DNA from: Trichothermofontia sp037445115
GTDB taxonomy: Bacteria > Cyanobacteriota > Cyanobacteriia > B231
Assembly (NCBI GenBank): GCA_037445115.1
Contig: JBBILC010000007.1
Span: 1-64,000 of the forward strand
Direction: 5' to 3'
Length of the DNA: 64,000 nucleotides
The notes under the pieces are model-generated. The model saw only the letters and a list, made by a program, of their open reading frames with translations. It was not told the DNA's origin and did not search any database. Position numbers and translations under genes: made by a program. This document shows, piece by piece, positions 35,801-43,664 of this stretch. Position 1 is the first letter of the stretch. Each line of letters begins with the position of its first letter.

Positions 35801-36907
35801 ATGCCGATCACTGCGATTGCCTATATTGTGCTGGGTCTTGTCTTGCTAGTGGTGGGGGCAGAACTCCTCGTGCGTGGAGCATCGCGGATTGCGATCGCGT
35901 GGGGGATGCGCCCCCTGATTATTGGTCTGACGATCGTGGCCTATGGGACCAGTGCCCCAGAAGCAGCGGTGAGCATTCAGTCGAGTTTGGCCGGACAGGC
36001 GGATATCGCCCTGGGGAATGTGGTGGGCAGTAACATCTGTAATGTCCTGCTGATTTTGGGCGTGTCGGCGATGATTGCGCCCATGATGGTTCCGAACCAA
36101 CTCATCCGGCTGGATGTGCCGATTATGATCGGGGTATCCCTCCTAGTCTTCCTGTTTAGCCTGGATGGTGTCATTGGTCGCGTAGACGGTCTGATCCTGT
36201 TTATTGGGGTACTGGCCTATACCCTATTTCTGATTCTCAGTGGTCGGGATGATCAGGCGGAACTCCCCGACGGCTTGTTGGAGGAAGCGACTGAAGCGAC
36301 TAACCAACGGGCACGATCGCGGCGGGCTAGCCTTAAGAATATCGGGTTAGTGGCCATCAGCCTGGGGTTGTTGGTGGGGGGATCAAGTTTGTTAGTTCAG
36401 GGAGCCGTCACCATCGCTGAGGCGATCGGCGTTGATCAGTTGGTCATTGGCCTGACGATCGTCGCGATCGGGACTTCGCTACCAGAACTGGCTAGTTCTA
36501 TTGTGGCGAGTATTCGCGGTGAACAAGATATTGCCGTCGGGAATGTGGTTGGCAGTAATATTTTCAACATGCTGGCTGTGTTGGGCCTTGCCGCCGCCGT
36601 CTCCCCGAATGGTATGGGGGTGTCGCCCGCCGCCATCAACTTCGATATTCCTGTCATGATTGCCGTGGCAGTTGTCTGTTTACCTATCTTCGTGACGGGT
36701 AAAACTGTTTCCCGTTGGGAGGGCCTGCTTTTCCTAGGCTATTACATCGCCTATACAGCCTATCTCATTCTCGCTTCCGCCAACCATGCCACCCTACCCC
36801 TATTCAGCAGTATTTTGATGTTATTCGTCATTCCCCTAACCGTGATTATGTTGGCGATCGCGCTGTTGCGATCGTGGCGCGAACAACGTCGTTCTAAGGC
36901 ACGTTAA
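35801..36907 (+). CDS. CaCA-family calcium/sodium antiporter
   Basis: This 368-residue membrane protein has about ten helices and the two inverted alpha-repeats of the CaCA superfamily: GTSAPEAAVSIQSSLAGQ...GNVVGSNICN, and GTSLPELASSIVASIRGE...GNVVGSNIFN. It probably exchanges Ca2+ for Na+ or H+ (YrbG/ChaA-like). A cytoplasmic loop rich in Glu and Arg (about residues 150-180) separates the halves. The frame is open from 35711, but the ATG at 35801 (MPITAIAYIVLG) starts just before the first helix. It follows glgX by 49 bases; there is no functional link that I can argue. Confidence 0.92.
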   Translation: MPITAIAYIVLGLVLLVVGAELLVRGASRIAIAWGMRPLIIGLTIVAYGTSAPEAAVSIQSSLAGQADIALGNVVGSNICNVLLILGVSAMIAPMMVPNQLIRLDVPIMIGVSLLVFLFSLDGVIGRVDGLILFIGVLAYTLFLILSGRDDQAELPDGLLEEATEATNQRARSRRASLKNIGLVAISLGLLVGGSSLLVQGAVTIAEAIGVDQLVIGLTIVAIGTSLPELASSIVASIRGEQDIAVGNVVGSNIFNMLAVLGLAAAVSPNGMGVSPAAINFDIPVMIAVAVVCLPIFVTGKTVSRWEGLLFLGYYIAYTAYLILASANHATLPLFSSILMLFVIPLTVIMLAIALLRSWREQRRSKAR

Positions 36908-37041
36908 CTGAGCCACCTGCATACTTTGCCGCAGTGATGGGCATACTCAGAACAGGCAGCGCCTAGCCGTGACGGGACGGGAGTAGAAAGGGATAGCTCC
37001 CGCACCAACTCATCACAGGTGTTGGCCCAGGCTACTTTGGG

Positions 37042-38544
37042 GTGATCGCCATGCAACCTGAACCGATACCGCTTGCCCACCTTAGGACTCACCAGGCAGC
37101 ACGATGGAGAATATTGGCAATATCTGTTGTGACTGGTTTATGGCGATCGTTCCCTGGGTGGCAGCCGTTCTCTCTCGGTTTGCTCCTCCTCACGCTCGCC
37201 GCCTGTCAACGGGTTGAATCGAAGGTAGACACGATCGCGCCCCTGCCCCAAGATCCCCAGATCCAAGCTTATTTCAACCAAGCAGCCAGTGCCGCCTATA
37301 CCGATCCCTATCGCCAGCAACAGCGCCTTGGCGATGATCTTGAACAAATCATGGTAGAGACGATCGCGGCGGCCCGCACACGGGTGGAGGTTGCCGTTCA
37401 AGAATTGCGCCTCCCTCGGATTGCGGCGGCCCTCGTCGATCGTCACCAAGCCGGGGTCCAGGTGCGGGTGATTTTGGAAAACACTTATAGCCGTCCCTGG
37501 AGCGAACTTAGCCCCACCGAAGTTGCCAGCCTTACCGAACGGGAACGCAACCGCTACCGCGAATTTTTCACCCTGGTGGACCAAAACCGGGATGGCCAAC
37601 TCAGCCCCGCCGAGATTGCTGAACGGGATACCCTGATCATGTTGCGCCAGGGCGGGGTCCCGATGCTTGACGATACCGCCGATGGTTCCAAAGGCAGTGG
37701 CCTCATGCACCACAAGTTTATTGTTGTTGATGCTCAAAAGGTCATTATCACCTCCGCCAACTTCACCATGAGTGATGTCCACGGGGATTTCCAACCGCCA
37801 GAGAGTCGGGGCAATGCCAACAACCTACTGCTGCTCAGTAGCCCTCAACTGGCTGCCATCCTGACGCAGGAGTTTAACCTCATGTGGGGGGATGGTCCTG
37901 GCGGTAAACCCGATAGCAAATTTGGGGTACAAAAGCCACCCCGACCGGTGCAGACCGTTACCGTTGGCACGGCCCGCCTGAGTGTGAAGTTCTCCCCCAC
38001 TGGGCGCAAAACTCCCTGGGCTGCCAGTAGCAATGGCTTTATTGCCGAAACCCTTACCACGGCTCGGCAACACATTGACCTGGCCCTTTTTGTATTTTCC
38101 GAGCAAGCCTTAGCCAATACCCTCGAGCACCAGCGGGGACGGGGGGCGACCATTCGCGCCCTGATCGATTCGGGGTTTGCGTTCCGCTCCTATAGTGAGG
38201 GGTTGGATATGTTAGGCATTGCCCTGGCTGAGAATTGTCGGTACGAGGCGGGTAACCGTCCCTGGTCCCCTCCGCTGACAACGGTTGGGGTGCCCCAATT
38301 AGCCCCTGGCGATCTTCTGCATCATAAATTCGCAGTTCTGGATCGCCAGACGGTGATCACGGGGTCCCATAACTGGAGTGCAGCAGCGAATCAGCAGAAT
38401 GATGAAACCCTCCTGGTGGTCAATAGCCCGATCGTCGCGGCCCATTACCAACGGGAATTCGATCGCCTCTACGATCGGGCCGCCCTGGGTGCCCCCGCCA
38501 GCCTTCAGGCCAAGCTGACAGAACAACAACAACAGTGCCGCTAG
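37042..38544 (+). CDS. phospholipase D-like lipoprotein with an embedded EF-hand
   Basis: This 500-residue protein has a hydrophobic stretch ending in the lipobox LTLAAC (about residue 53), so it is probably lipid-anchored and exported. It has two PLD motifs: H223-x-K225-x4-D230 followed by ITSANFTMSD, and H427-x-K429-x4-D434 followed by GSHNWSAAANQQNDE. Inside the first half there is a canonical calcium loop, D180-Q-N-R-D-G-Q-L-S-P-A-E191. Substrate could be phospholipid or nucleic acid; the family includes both. The gene converges on psbV2 with a four-base gap. Confidence 0.85.
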   Translation: MIAMQPEPIPLAHLRTHQAARWRILAISVVTGLWRSFPGWQPFSLGLLLLTLAACQRVESKVDTIAPLPQDPQIQAYFNQAASAAYTDPYRQQQRLGDDLEQIMVETIAAARTRVEVAVQELRLPRIAAALVDRHQAGVQVRVILENTYSRPWSELSPTEVASLTERERNRYREFFTLVDQNRDGQLSPAEIAERDTLIMLRQGGVPMLDDTADGSKGSGLMHHKFIVVDAQKVIITSANFTMSDVHGDFQPPESRGNANNLLLLSSPQLAAILTQEFNLMWGDGPGGKPDSKFGVQKPPRPVQTVTVGTARLSVKFSPTGRKTPWAASSNGFIAETLTTARQHIDLALFVFSEQALANTLEHQRGRGATIRALIDSGFAFRSYSEGLDMLGIALAENCRYEAGNRPWSPPLTTVGVPQLAPGDLLHHKFAVLDRQTVITGSHNWSAAANQQNDETLLVVNSPIVAAHYQREFDRLYDRAALGAPASLQAKLTEQQQQCR

Positions 38545-38548
38545 GGAG

Positions 38549-39067
38549 TTAGCGATCGAGGGAACGGGCCTCCTCCCCCCAAAGGGGCGCAACCTGGGCT
38601 GCCCGTAAAATGAAGGCGGATAATTGTTCCATTTGCGTTGACGAGAGCCACTGCTCGGATACTTGCCGACAAATAAACTCAATGTCGGTGCCATCATAAC
38701 TCATGGGTTCCCGCGAGAAGGCCACGAGGTTGCTGATGTTATCACGGGGGGGAGTCGCGCCGCGCAGGGCCTCAAGGGACAGGGAGATCGGCGGATTGGG
38801 TCGTGTTGTCCCGCCAGGATGACAGAGAATGCAGTGCTCCTTAAACAGGGCCTTCCCCTCGGAGAGATCAGCCGCAGTAAAGGATTTGGTCTCACCGGCT
38901 TGGTTGTAGGGGAGGTCGATGCTATCCGTGACTTTCAAATATTTTCTGATGTAGATATCATCAACAGCAAGGGCTGACGGGCTGGCGATCGCCCAACCGA
39001 TACAGACCAACAAAATCATTAGGCAGAGTCGCCGTATGATGCCCGTCGAAACGCACTGACGTTGCAT
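38549..39067 (-). CDS. psbV2: cytochrome c550-like protein PsbV2
   Basis: This 172-residue exported c-type cytochrome has a signal peptide (cleavage near SALA/VDD) and a CILCH haem-binding site. It aligns end to end with the adjacent PsbV. At the position where PsbV has its second haem ligand (EIWEIHPS), this protein has Cys (DIEFICRQ). The PsbV2 structure from Thermosynechococcus has a His/Cys-ligated haem, so the assignment as PsbV2 is well supported. Its role is unclear, although PsbV2 can partly replace PsbV. It lies downstream of psbV, separated by a MITE-like element and tandem repeats. Confidence 0.88.
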   Translation of the reverse strand: MQRQCVSTGIIRRLCLMILLVCIGWAIASPSALAVDDIYIRKYLKVTDSIDLPYNQAGETKSFTAADLSEGKALFKEHCILCHPGGTTRPNPPISLSLEALRGATPPRDNISNLVAFSREPMSYDGTDIEFICRQVSEQWLSSTQMEQLSAFILRAAQVAPLWGEEARSLDR

Positions 39068-39214
39068 GGATATTCCCTTTCCTTTTAGTGCAAATTCAAG
39101 CTGAGATAAAAAAAATTTGGTGAGAACAGGGACGCTCTCACCCTAGGATCATCAACTCTGTGTTAAGTTCCGTCGAACCCACAGTTTGAAGTAATGCCGA
39201 AACGGCAACTTCAG

Positions 39215-39320
39215 TTAAGAGCACCTCGAAAAATACCCATCCTGCGCTCCCAAGCAACGTTATCTCACCGGTTGGGGCAGTTCCACTGCCCCCCTCCCAG
39301 ATTAATCGAAGTGCCCTTAA
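39215..39320 (+). mobile_element. MITE-like element, family 3, copy G
   Basis: It starts TTAAGAGCACCTCGAAAAAT and ends ATTAATCGAAGTGCCCTTAA, so both ends are TTAA plus the GGGCACCTCGA-type inverted repeat. It separates psbV and psbV2. Confidence 0.82.
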
Positions 39321-39397
39321 AACAATGCTCAAAAGGCAAGTCGTTAAAACAATGCTTAAAAGGCAAGTCGTTAAAACAGTGCTTAAAAGGCAGGTAA
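39317..39397. repeat. three 27-base tandem repeats
   Basis: Units at 39317, 39344 and 39371 read TTAAAACAATGCTTAAAAGG plus CAAGTCG, with one to four differences. The first begins at the last TTAA of the adjoining MITE-like element, suggesting the array grew from its edge. Confidence 0.92.
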
Positions 39398-39442
39398 GGA
39401 TGCCTAACCTACGGGTTCAAGTCTGGATCGCGTCCGCAAGCC

Positions 39443-39934
39443 TTAGCGATAGGCTTTGCCGCCACCCCAGGCATCACCGACAATCTTGGGTTGGATCAGA
39501 ATGTGGCCCGCGATCGCGACCAAATCGTCCTCACTCAGATTCCGCATTTCCGGGAAGATATCACGGCTGCGAATACTGGGGTGAATTTCCCAAATTTCCG
39601 TTTCGCCATCAAAGGTTGTCGGATTTTTTAAGAAATCGACCAAACCCTCAATGTTATTACGGGCTGGCGTGGCCAGCGATAGGGATTTCTCATCGAGGTT
39701 AATGTTGGGGTCCGTTTTGGTGCCACCAGTCAGATGACATTGACCACAGGCATTATTGAAAAGTAATTTGCCTTCCTTTACTTGCTTGAGACTCAGCGTG
39801 ATCGTATCCCCCTTGTCATTGAGGGGGATTGTCCGGGTCGCTTCGTCGAGTTCAGCCGCAGCAGCCGTGCCCACAAACAGTTGTAGGGTTAGGCATACTG
39901 TGACCACAGCCAGCCAAATGAATCTCCTCAGCAT
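39443..39934 (-). CDS. psbV: photosystem II cytochrome c550
   Basis: This 163-residue extrinsic PSII protein stabilises the oxygen-evolving complex on the lumenal side. A signal peptide ends near GTAAAA, and the mature protein begins ELDEATRTIPLN. The haem site is CGQCH, and the second axial His lies in EIWEIHPSIRSRDIFP. The length and the C-terminal GKAYR are typical. It is followed on the same strand by psbV2, a known cyanobacterial arrangement. Confidence 0.97.
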   Translation of the reverse strand: MLRRFIWLAVVTVCLTLQLFVGTAAAAELDEATRTIPLNDKGDTITLSLKQVKEGKLLFNNACGQCHLTGGTKTDPNINLDEKSLSLATPARNNIEGLVDFLKNPTTFDGETEIWEIHPSIRSRDIFPEMRNLSEDDLVAIAGHILIQPKIVGDAWGGGKAYR

Positions 39935-40206
39935 GATTTCCTCAAAATTGCAGCACAGATAAACGCTAAATTGACTCGAATCGCACTGTCATCATTACCG
40001 TTAGCCTTCGGAACCAGACGCTCTCAAACCGAACCCCTGAGCCTGGGACCAAGCCAAACTGAAGGGAACCGTGGGCGATCGTCGCGATGAATCAGTGTTT
40101 CTTAATGAAAACTATCATGCCATTGATGCTGCCACTTTCAGCGTTTGCTTCTGGAATCCCCTGGGGAACGGCTACTGAAATGGGGGTGGTTGACGACCAC
40201 CTCGCC

Positions 40207-41145
40207 TCACAGACTGACTTCTGAACTGGTTGGCTGACGCGGCTGGGCATGATCTAGGGAGAAGGGAGCGGGCGGGAGGAGGCTTTGGGGCGGCTGATGG
40301 AGTCGGATGAGTTGGGCTAGGGTTGGTTTGAGCTGGGTCCGGGGCACGATCACATCAATAAAGCCATGTTGTTGGAGGTATTCCGAAGTCTGGAAATTAT
40401 CGGGCAGTTTTTCCCGCAGGGTTTGTTCGATGACCCGCCGTCCGGCAAAACCAATGGTGGCATTAGGCTCAGCCAGGATAATATCACCCAGCATAGCAAA
40501 ACTAGCCGTAACACCCCCCGTGGTGGGATGGGTAAGAACCGGTAGGTAGAGTTGTTGGGCAGCTCGATGACGATCGAGGGCGGCAGAGATCTTGGCCATT
40601 TGCATTAGGCTGAGCATGCCTTCTTGCATCCGTGCCCCACCAGACGCGCAAACAATGACCACCGGAATCTGCTCTGCCGTAGCCCGCTCAATCAGCCGGG
40701 TGAGCTTTTCCCCCACCACGGACCCCATGCTGCCCCCCATAAACCGAAAATCCATTACCCCTAGGGCAACGGGCAAACCATCCAATTGTCCTAGCCCTGT
40801 CTGGACGGCATCCTTGAGGTTGATTTTGGCCTGGGTTTCGACAATACGATCGCTATAAGCCTTACGATCACGGAACCGCAGAGGATCGACCGGGGCCAAC
40901 ATTTCGTCAATGGCGACCCAAGTTTCCGCATCAATGAGTTGGTGAATCCGTTCATCGCTGAAAACTGGGTGGTGGTGACCGCACTCCGGACAGACCAACT
41001 GATTGGCCCGCAGGTCCTTGGTATAGATCATGACCCCACAGACCGCACACTTATGCCACAGACCGTCAGCAATCTCCCGTTCCTGGCGTTCTTTGCTGAT
41101 CGGCGCTGACTTGCGTCGATTATCAAACCAATCAAATAGAGACAT
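40207..41145 (-). CDS. accD: acetyl-CoA carboxylase carboxyltransferase subunit beta
   Basis: This protein forms the carboxyltransferase with AccA and transfers carboxyl from biotin to acetyl-CoA, the first step of fatty acid synthesis. The N-terminal zinc ribbon has CAVCGVMIYTKDL and CPECGHH. The crotonase-fold core has FRFMGGSMGSVVGEK, VVIVCASGGARMQEGMLSL and PTTGGVTASFAMLGD. The length of 312 residues is usual, with a Gln/Pro-rich tail. The upstream 276 bases are gene-free. Confidence 0.96.
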   Translation of the reverse strand: MSLFDWFDNRRKSAPISKERQEREIADGLWHKCAVCGVMIYTKDLRANQLVCPECGHHHPVFSDERIHQLIDAETWVAIDEMLAPVDPLRFRDRKAYSDRIVETQAKINLKDAVQTGLGQLDGLPVALGVMDFRFMGGSMGSVVGEKLTRLIERATAEQIPVVIVCASGGARMQEGMLSLMQMAKISAALDRHRAAQQLYLPVLTHPTTGGVTASFAMLGDIILAEPNATIGFAGRRVIEQTLREKLPDNFQTSEYLQQHGFIDVIVPRTQLKPTLAQLIRLHQPPQSLLPPAPFSLDHAQPRQPTSSEVSL

Positions 41146-41421
41146 TTAACGCTGTTTTACCCCACAGGCAGAAACCGATAACCAGACCCCAATTGGCCAC
41201 CCATACCCCAGGCAGTTACTCATTGAGTTGCAGTGGTCAACGACTGAAGTCATTACGACGAAAGATGAGCGACGACACACCTCATGCAACACCTCATTGG
41301 GTTGCGGTGGTGAACCCTTTGGGCAACTGCAATCGGCTAGGGATGTGTTCAAGATGGGTAAATCTTAGTTTACCAGAGCCGCTCTCCTGCCTTTCCGCAA
41401 GCCGCTTCCCATCGCCTTGAT
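41146..41421. other. accD upstream region with an imperfect direct duplication
   Basis: CTCATTGAGTTGCAGTGGT (from about 41219) and CTCATTGGGTTGCGGTGGT (from 41293) are 74 bases apart. The sequence AACGACTGAAGTCATTAC near 41239 resembles the central hairpin of the family 1 elements, so a decayed copy may be present. Confidence 0.45.
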
Positions 41422-42150
41422 TCAGGACCACTCGACGGGTTGCGGCTGGGTAGTGGGGATGTGCTGCCGCTGAGCGAAAACAGTTGAATCTGCCCGTTGG
41501 AGTAAGTCCTGTACCACTTGCAGTTGCGCCATTGTTGGCGAGGCACAGGGCCGCACCTGTTTAAGCCAGTTCACCGCCTCCCACAGGTCTAGCTCGTGGT
41601 AGCGGCAGAGGTAGGCAATGCATACCATCGGCGATCGCTCAATTCCAGCGAGGCAATGCACATAGATAGGTAACTGTTGACTGAGGCTGCGGTGGACCAG
41701 ATCAACAGCCTTGGCCAATCGCTCCACCCGCAGGTTGACGTCATAACGACTGTCGGGCAAGGAAACCCGGGCGCAGCGAAAATGCCGTGCGACCTCCGGA
41801 GGTAAGTCAGCTTCGATCGGGGCGGTGAGTGATAGGATCACTTGGATATTGGCTTGTGCGAGTCGCTCCCGATCGCCGGGTTGTGGTAAGTCACCCACCG
41901 CCAACTTACCCGGAATCACCCAGTCTAAAGGGTCAGCGGCACGTTGGCTCAAGCGCAGGGACCGATCCTTGGCCATGCGACGGGGCCACAACTGTGTGAT
42001 GCGTTGTGGGAGCATCCCAATGAACTGCCATAACCATTGCCAGAATTGCTGGCCTTTGCGTTGCAACAATCTACCCTCTGCCCGATGGGTCGTCAGAATC
42101 CGCTTGCTCTCTACCCCGATTGATGGGGATCGGTGGCCCCAGTCCCCCAC
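41422..42150 (-). CDS. dual-specificity/tyrosine protein phosphatase
   Basis: This 242-residue protein has the Cys-phosphatase signature HCLAGIERS (P-loop HCxxGxxRS) and the upstream acid loop region (RVSLPDSRYDVNL). The N-terminal 80 residues are basic and carry a short hydrophobic stretch. It probably dephosphorylates Ser/Thr/Tyr in proteins. The start at 42150 gives the longest form; shorter starts are possible because the N-terminus lacks family features. It is divergent from mnmE, whose ATG lies 51 bases away. Confidence 0.82.
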   Translation of the reverse strand: MGDWGHRSPSIGVESKRILTTHRAEGRLLQRKGQQFWQWLWQFIGMLPQRITQLWPRRMAKDRSLRLSQRAADPLDWVIPGKLAVGDLPQPGDRERLAQANIQVILSLTAPIEADLPPEVARHFRCARVSLPDSRYDVNLRVERLAKAVDLVHRSLSQQLPIYVHCLAGIERSPMVCIAYLCRYHELDLWEAVNWLKQVRPCASPTMAQLQVVQDLLQRADSTVFAQRQHIPTTQPQPVEWS

Positions 42151-42201
42151 ATTTTAGCCAATTTCTCCAAAGCGACACCCCGACAACCCCTAATTGCGGC
42201 C

Positions 42202-43569
42202 ATGACTGACACGATCGCTGCTATTGCCACCGCTATTGTGCCCCAACAAGGCAGTATTGGCATCGTGCGGCTATCGGGTTCCCAGGCATGGGCGATCGCC
42301 CGAACCCTGTTTCAAGCCCCCGGTCGGCAGGTCTGGGAGAGCCATCGCGTTCTCTACGGCCACATCCGCCATCCCCAAACCCAGCAGCCTGTGGATGAGG
42401 CGTTGTTACTGCTGATGCGGGCGCCCCGCTCCTACACCCGTGAGGATGTGGTGGAGTTCCACTGTCATGGCGGCATTATGGCGGTGCAGCAGGTGTTGCA
42501 GTTGTGCCTAGAACAGGGGGCACGGTTGGCCCAGGCGGGGGAGTTCACCCTGCGGGCCTTTCTCAACGGTCGCTTGGACTTAACCCAGGCCGAGAGTGTG
42601 GCGGATCTCGTCGGTGCCCAATCCCAGCAGGCAGCCCAGGCGGCATTGGCGGGCCTTCAGGGGAAATTGCAGGAACCTATCCAGCAATTACGTGCCCAAT
42701 GTTTAGATATTTTGGCGGAAATTGAAGCCCGCATTGACTTTGAAGAAGATCTGCCCCCTCTGGACGAGGCGTGGGTCCAAACCCAAATTTACCAGGTCGG
42801 CGTCACGATTCAAGCCCTGCTGGCGACGGCGGAGCGAGGGCAATTGTTACGCGCGGGGTTGAAGGTGGCGATCGTGGGGCGGCCCAATGTGGGCAAGTCG
42901 AGCTTGCTGAATGCCTGGAGTCGCAGCGATCGCGCCATTGTGACCGATCTTCCCGGCACGACTCGCGATGTGGTGGAGTCCCAGTTAGTCGTAGGCGGCA
43001 TTCCCGTGCAGGTGTTGGATACGGCGGGGATTCGGGCAACGGACGATCGCGTGGAGCAATTGGGGGTCGCACGATCGCAGCGAGCGGCCCAGGCGGCGGA
43101 TCTGGTGTTACTGACGATCGATGCCCAGGTGGGATGGACAGAGGGCGATCGACAGATTCACGAGCAGGTGCGCCAGCGGCCCTTGATTTTGGTCGTGAAT
43201 AAAATTGATCAACTGGCCCCCGATCAGCCCTTACCCGACGCGAACGGTATTCCCTACCGTGTGGCCACCGCAGCCCTTCAGGGACAAGGTATTGAGGGTT
43301 TAGAAGCCGCGATTTTGCACGCAATCCAGGCGGACCGCTTGCAAGCCGCTAACCTGGAGGTAGCGATTAACCAACGGCAAGCCGCCGCCCTCACCCGTGC
43401 CCAGGAGGCATTACGGCAAGTAGAAGCCACGATCGCAGCGGCCCTCCCCCTTGACTTTTGGAGCATTGACCTGCGCACCGCCATCCATGCTCTCGGCGAA
43501 ATCACCGGCGAAGAGGTCACCGAATCCGTCCTCGATCAGATCTTCAGCCGGTTTTGTATTGGTAAATAG
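42202..43569 (+). CDS. mnmE: tRNA modification GTPase MnmE
   Basis: Together with MnmG this protein forms the 5-carboxymethylaminomethyl group at U34 of certain tRNAs. The N-terminal folate-binding domain starts DTIAAIATAIVPQQGSIGIV. The G domain has GRPNVGKSSLLNAW, DLPGTTRD, DTAG and NKID, and the C-terminus is the conserved FCIGK with its active Cys. The ATG at 42202 is chosen over the open frame from 42133 because it matches the family start. The length of 455 residues is typical. Confidence 0.96.
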   Translation: MTDTIAAIATAIVPQQGSIGIVRLSGSQAWAIARTLFQAPGRQVWESHRVLYGHIRHPQTQQPVDEALLLLMRAPRSYTREDVVEFHCHGGIMAVQQVLQLCLEQGARLAQAGEFTLRAFLNGRLDLTQAESVADLVGAQSQQAAQAALAGLQGKLQEPIQQLRAQCLDILAEIEARIDFEEDLPPLDEAWVQTQIYQVGVTIQALLATAERGQLLRAGLKVAIVGRPNVGKSSLLNAWSRSDRAIVTDLPGTTRDVVESQLVVGGIPVQVLDTAGIRATDDRVEQLGVARSQRAAQAADLVLLTIDAQVGWTEGDRQIHEQVRQRPLILVVNKIDQLAPDQPLPDANGIPYRVATAALQGQGIEGLEAAILHAIQADRLQAANLEVAINQRQAAALTRAQEALRQVEATIAAALPLDFWSIDLRTAIHALGEITGEEVTESVLDQIFSRFCIGK

Positions 43570-43664
43570 AGAGACCCAAAACCCTTAGGATAACCTTGGT
43601 GCCTTCCTTCGTGGTCTTGGTGTCTTGGTGGTTCCGAATTGCTCTTGCTTACATGGGTACACCG

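Noticed and set aside
39194..39397. 67-residue plus-strand frame in the psbV/psbV2 gap
   Set aside because: It is made entirely of the family 3 element and the 27-base repeats.
43596..43664. N-terminal extension of the double ABC ATPase
   Set aside because: The sequence is a spacer-type repeat and the first family residues follow the ATG at 43665.
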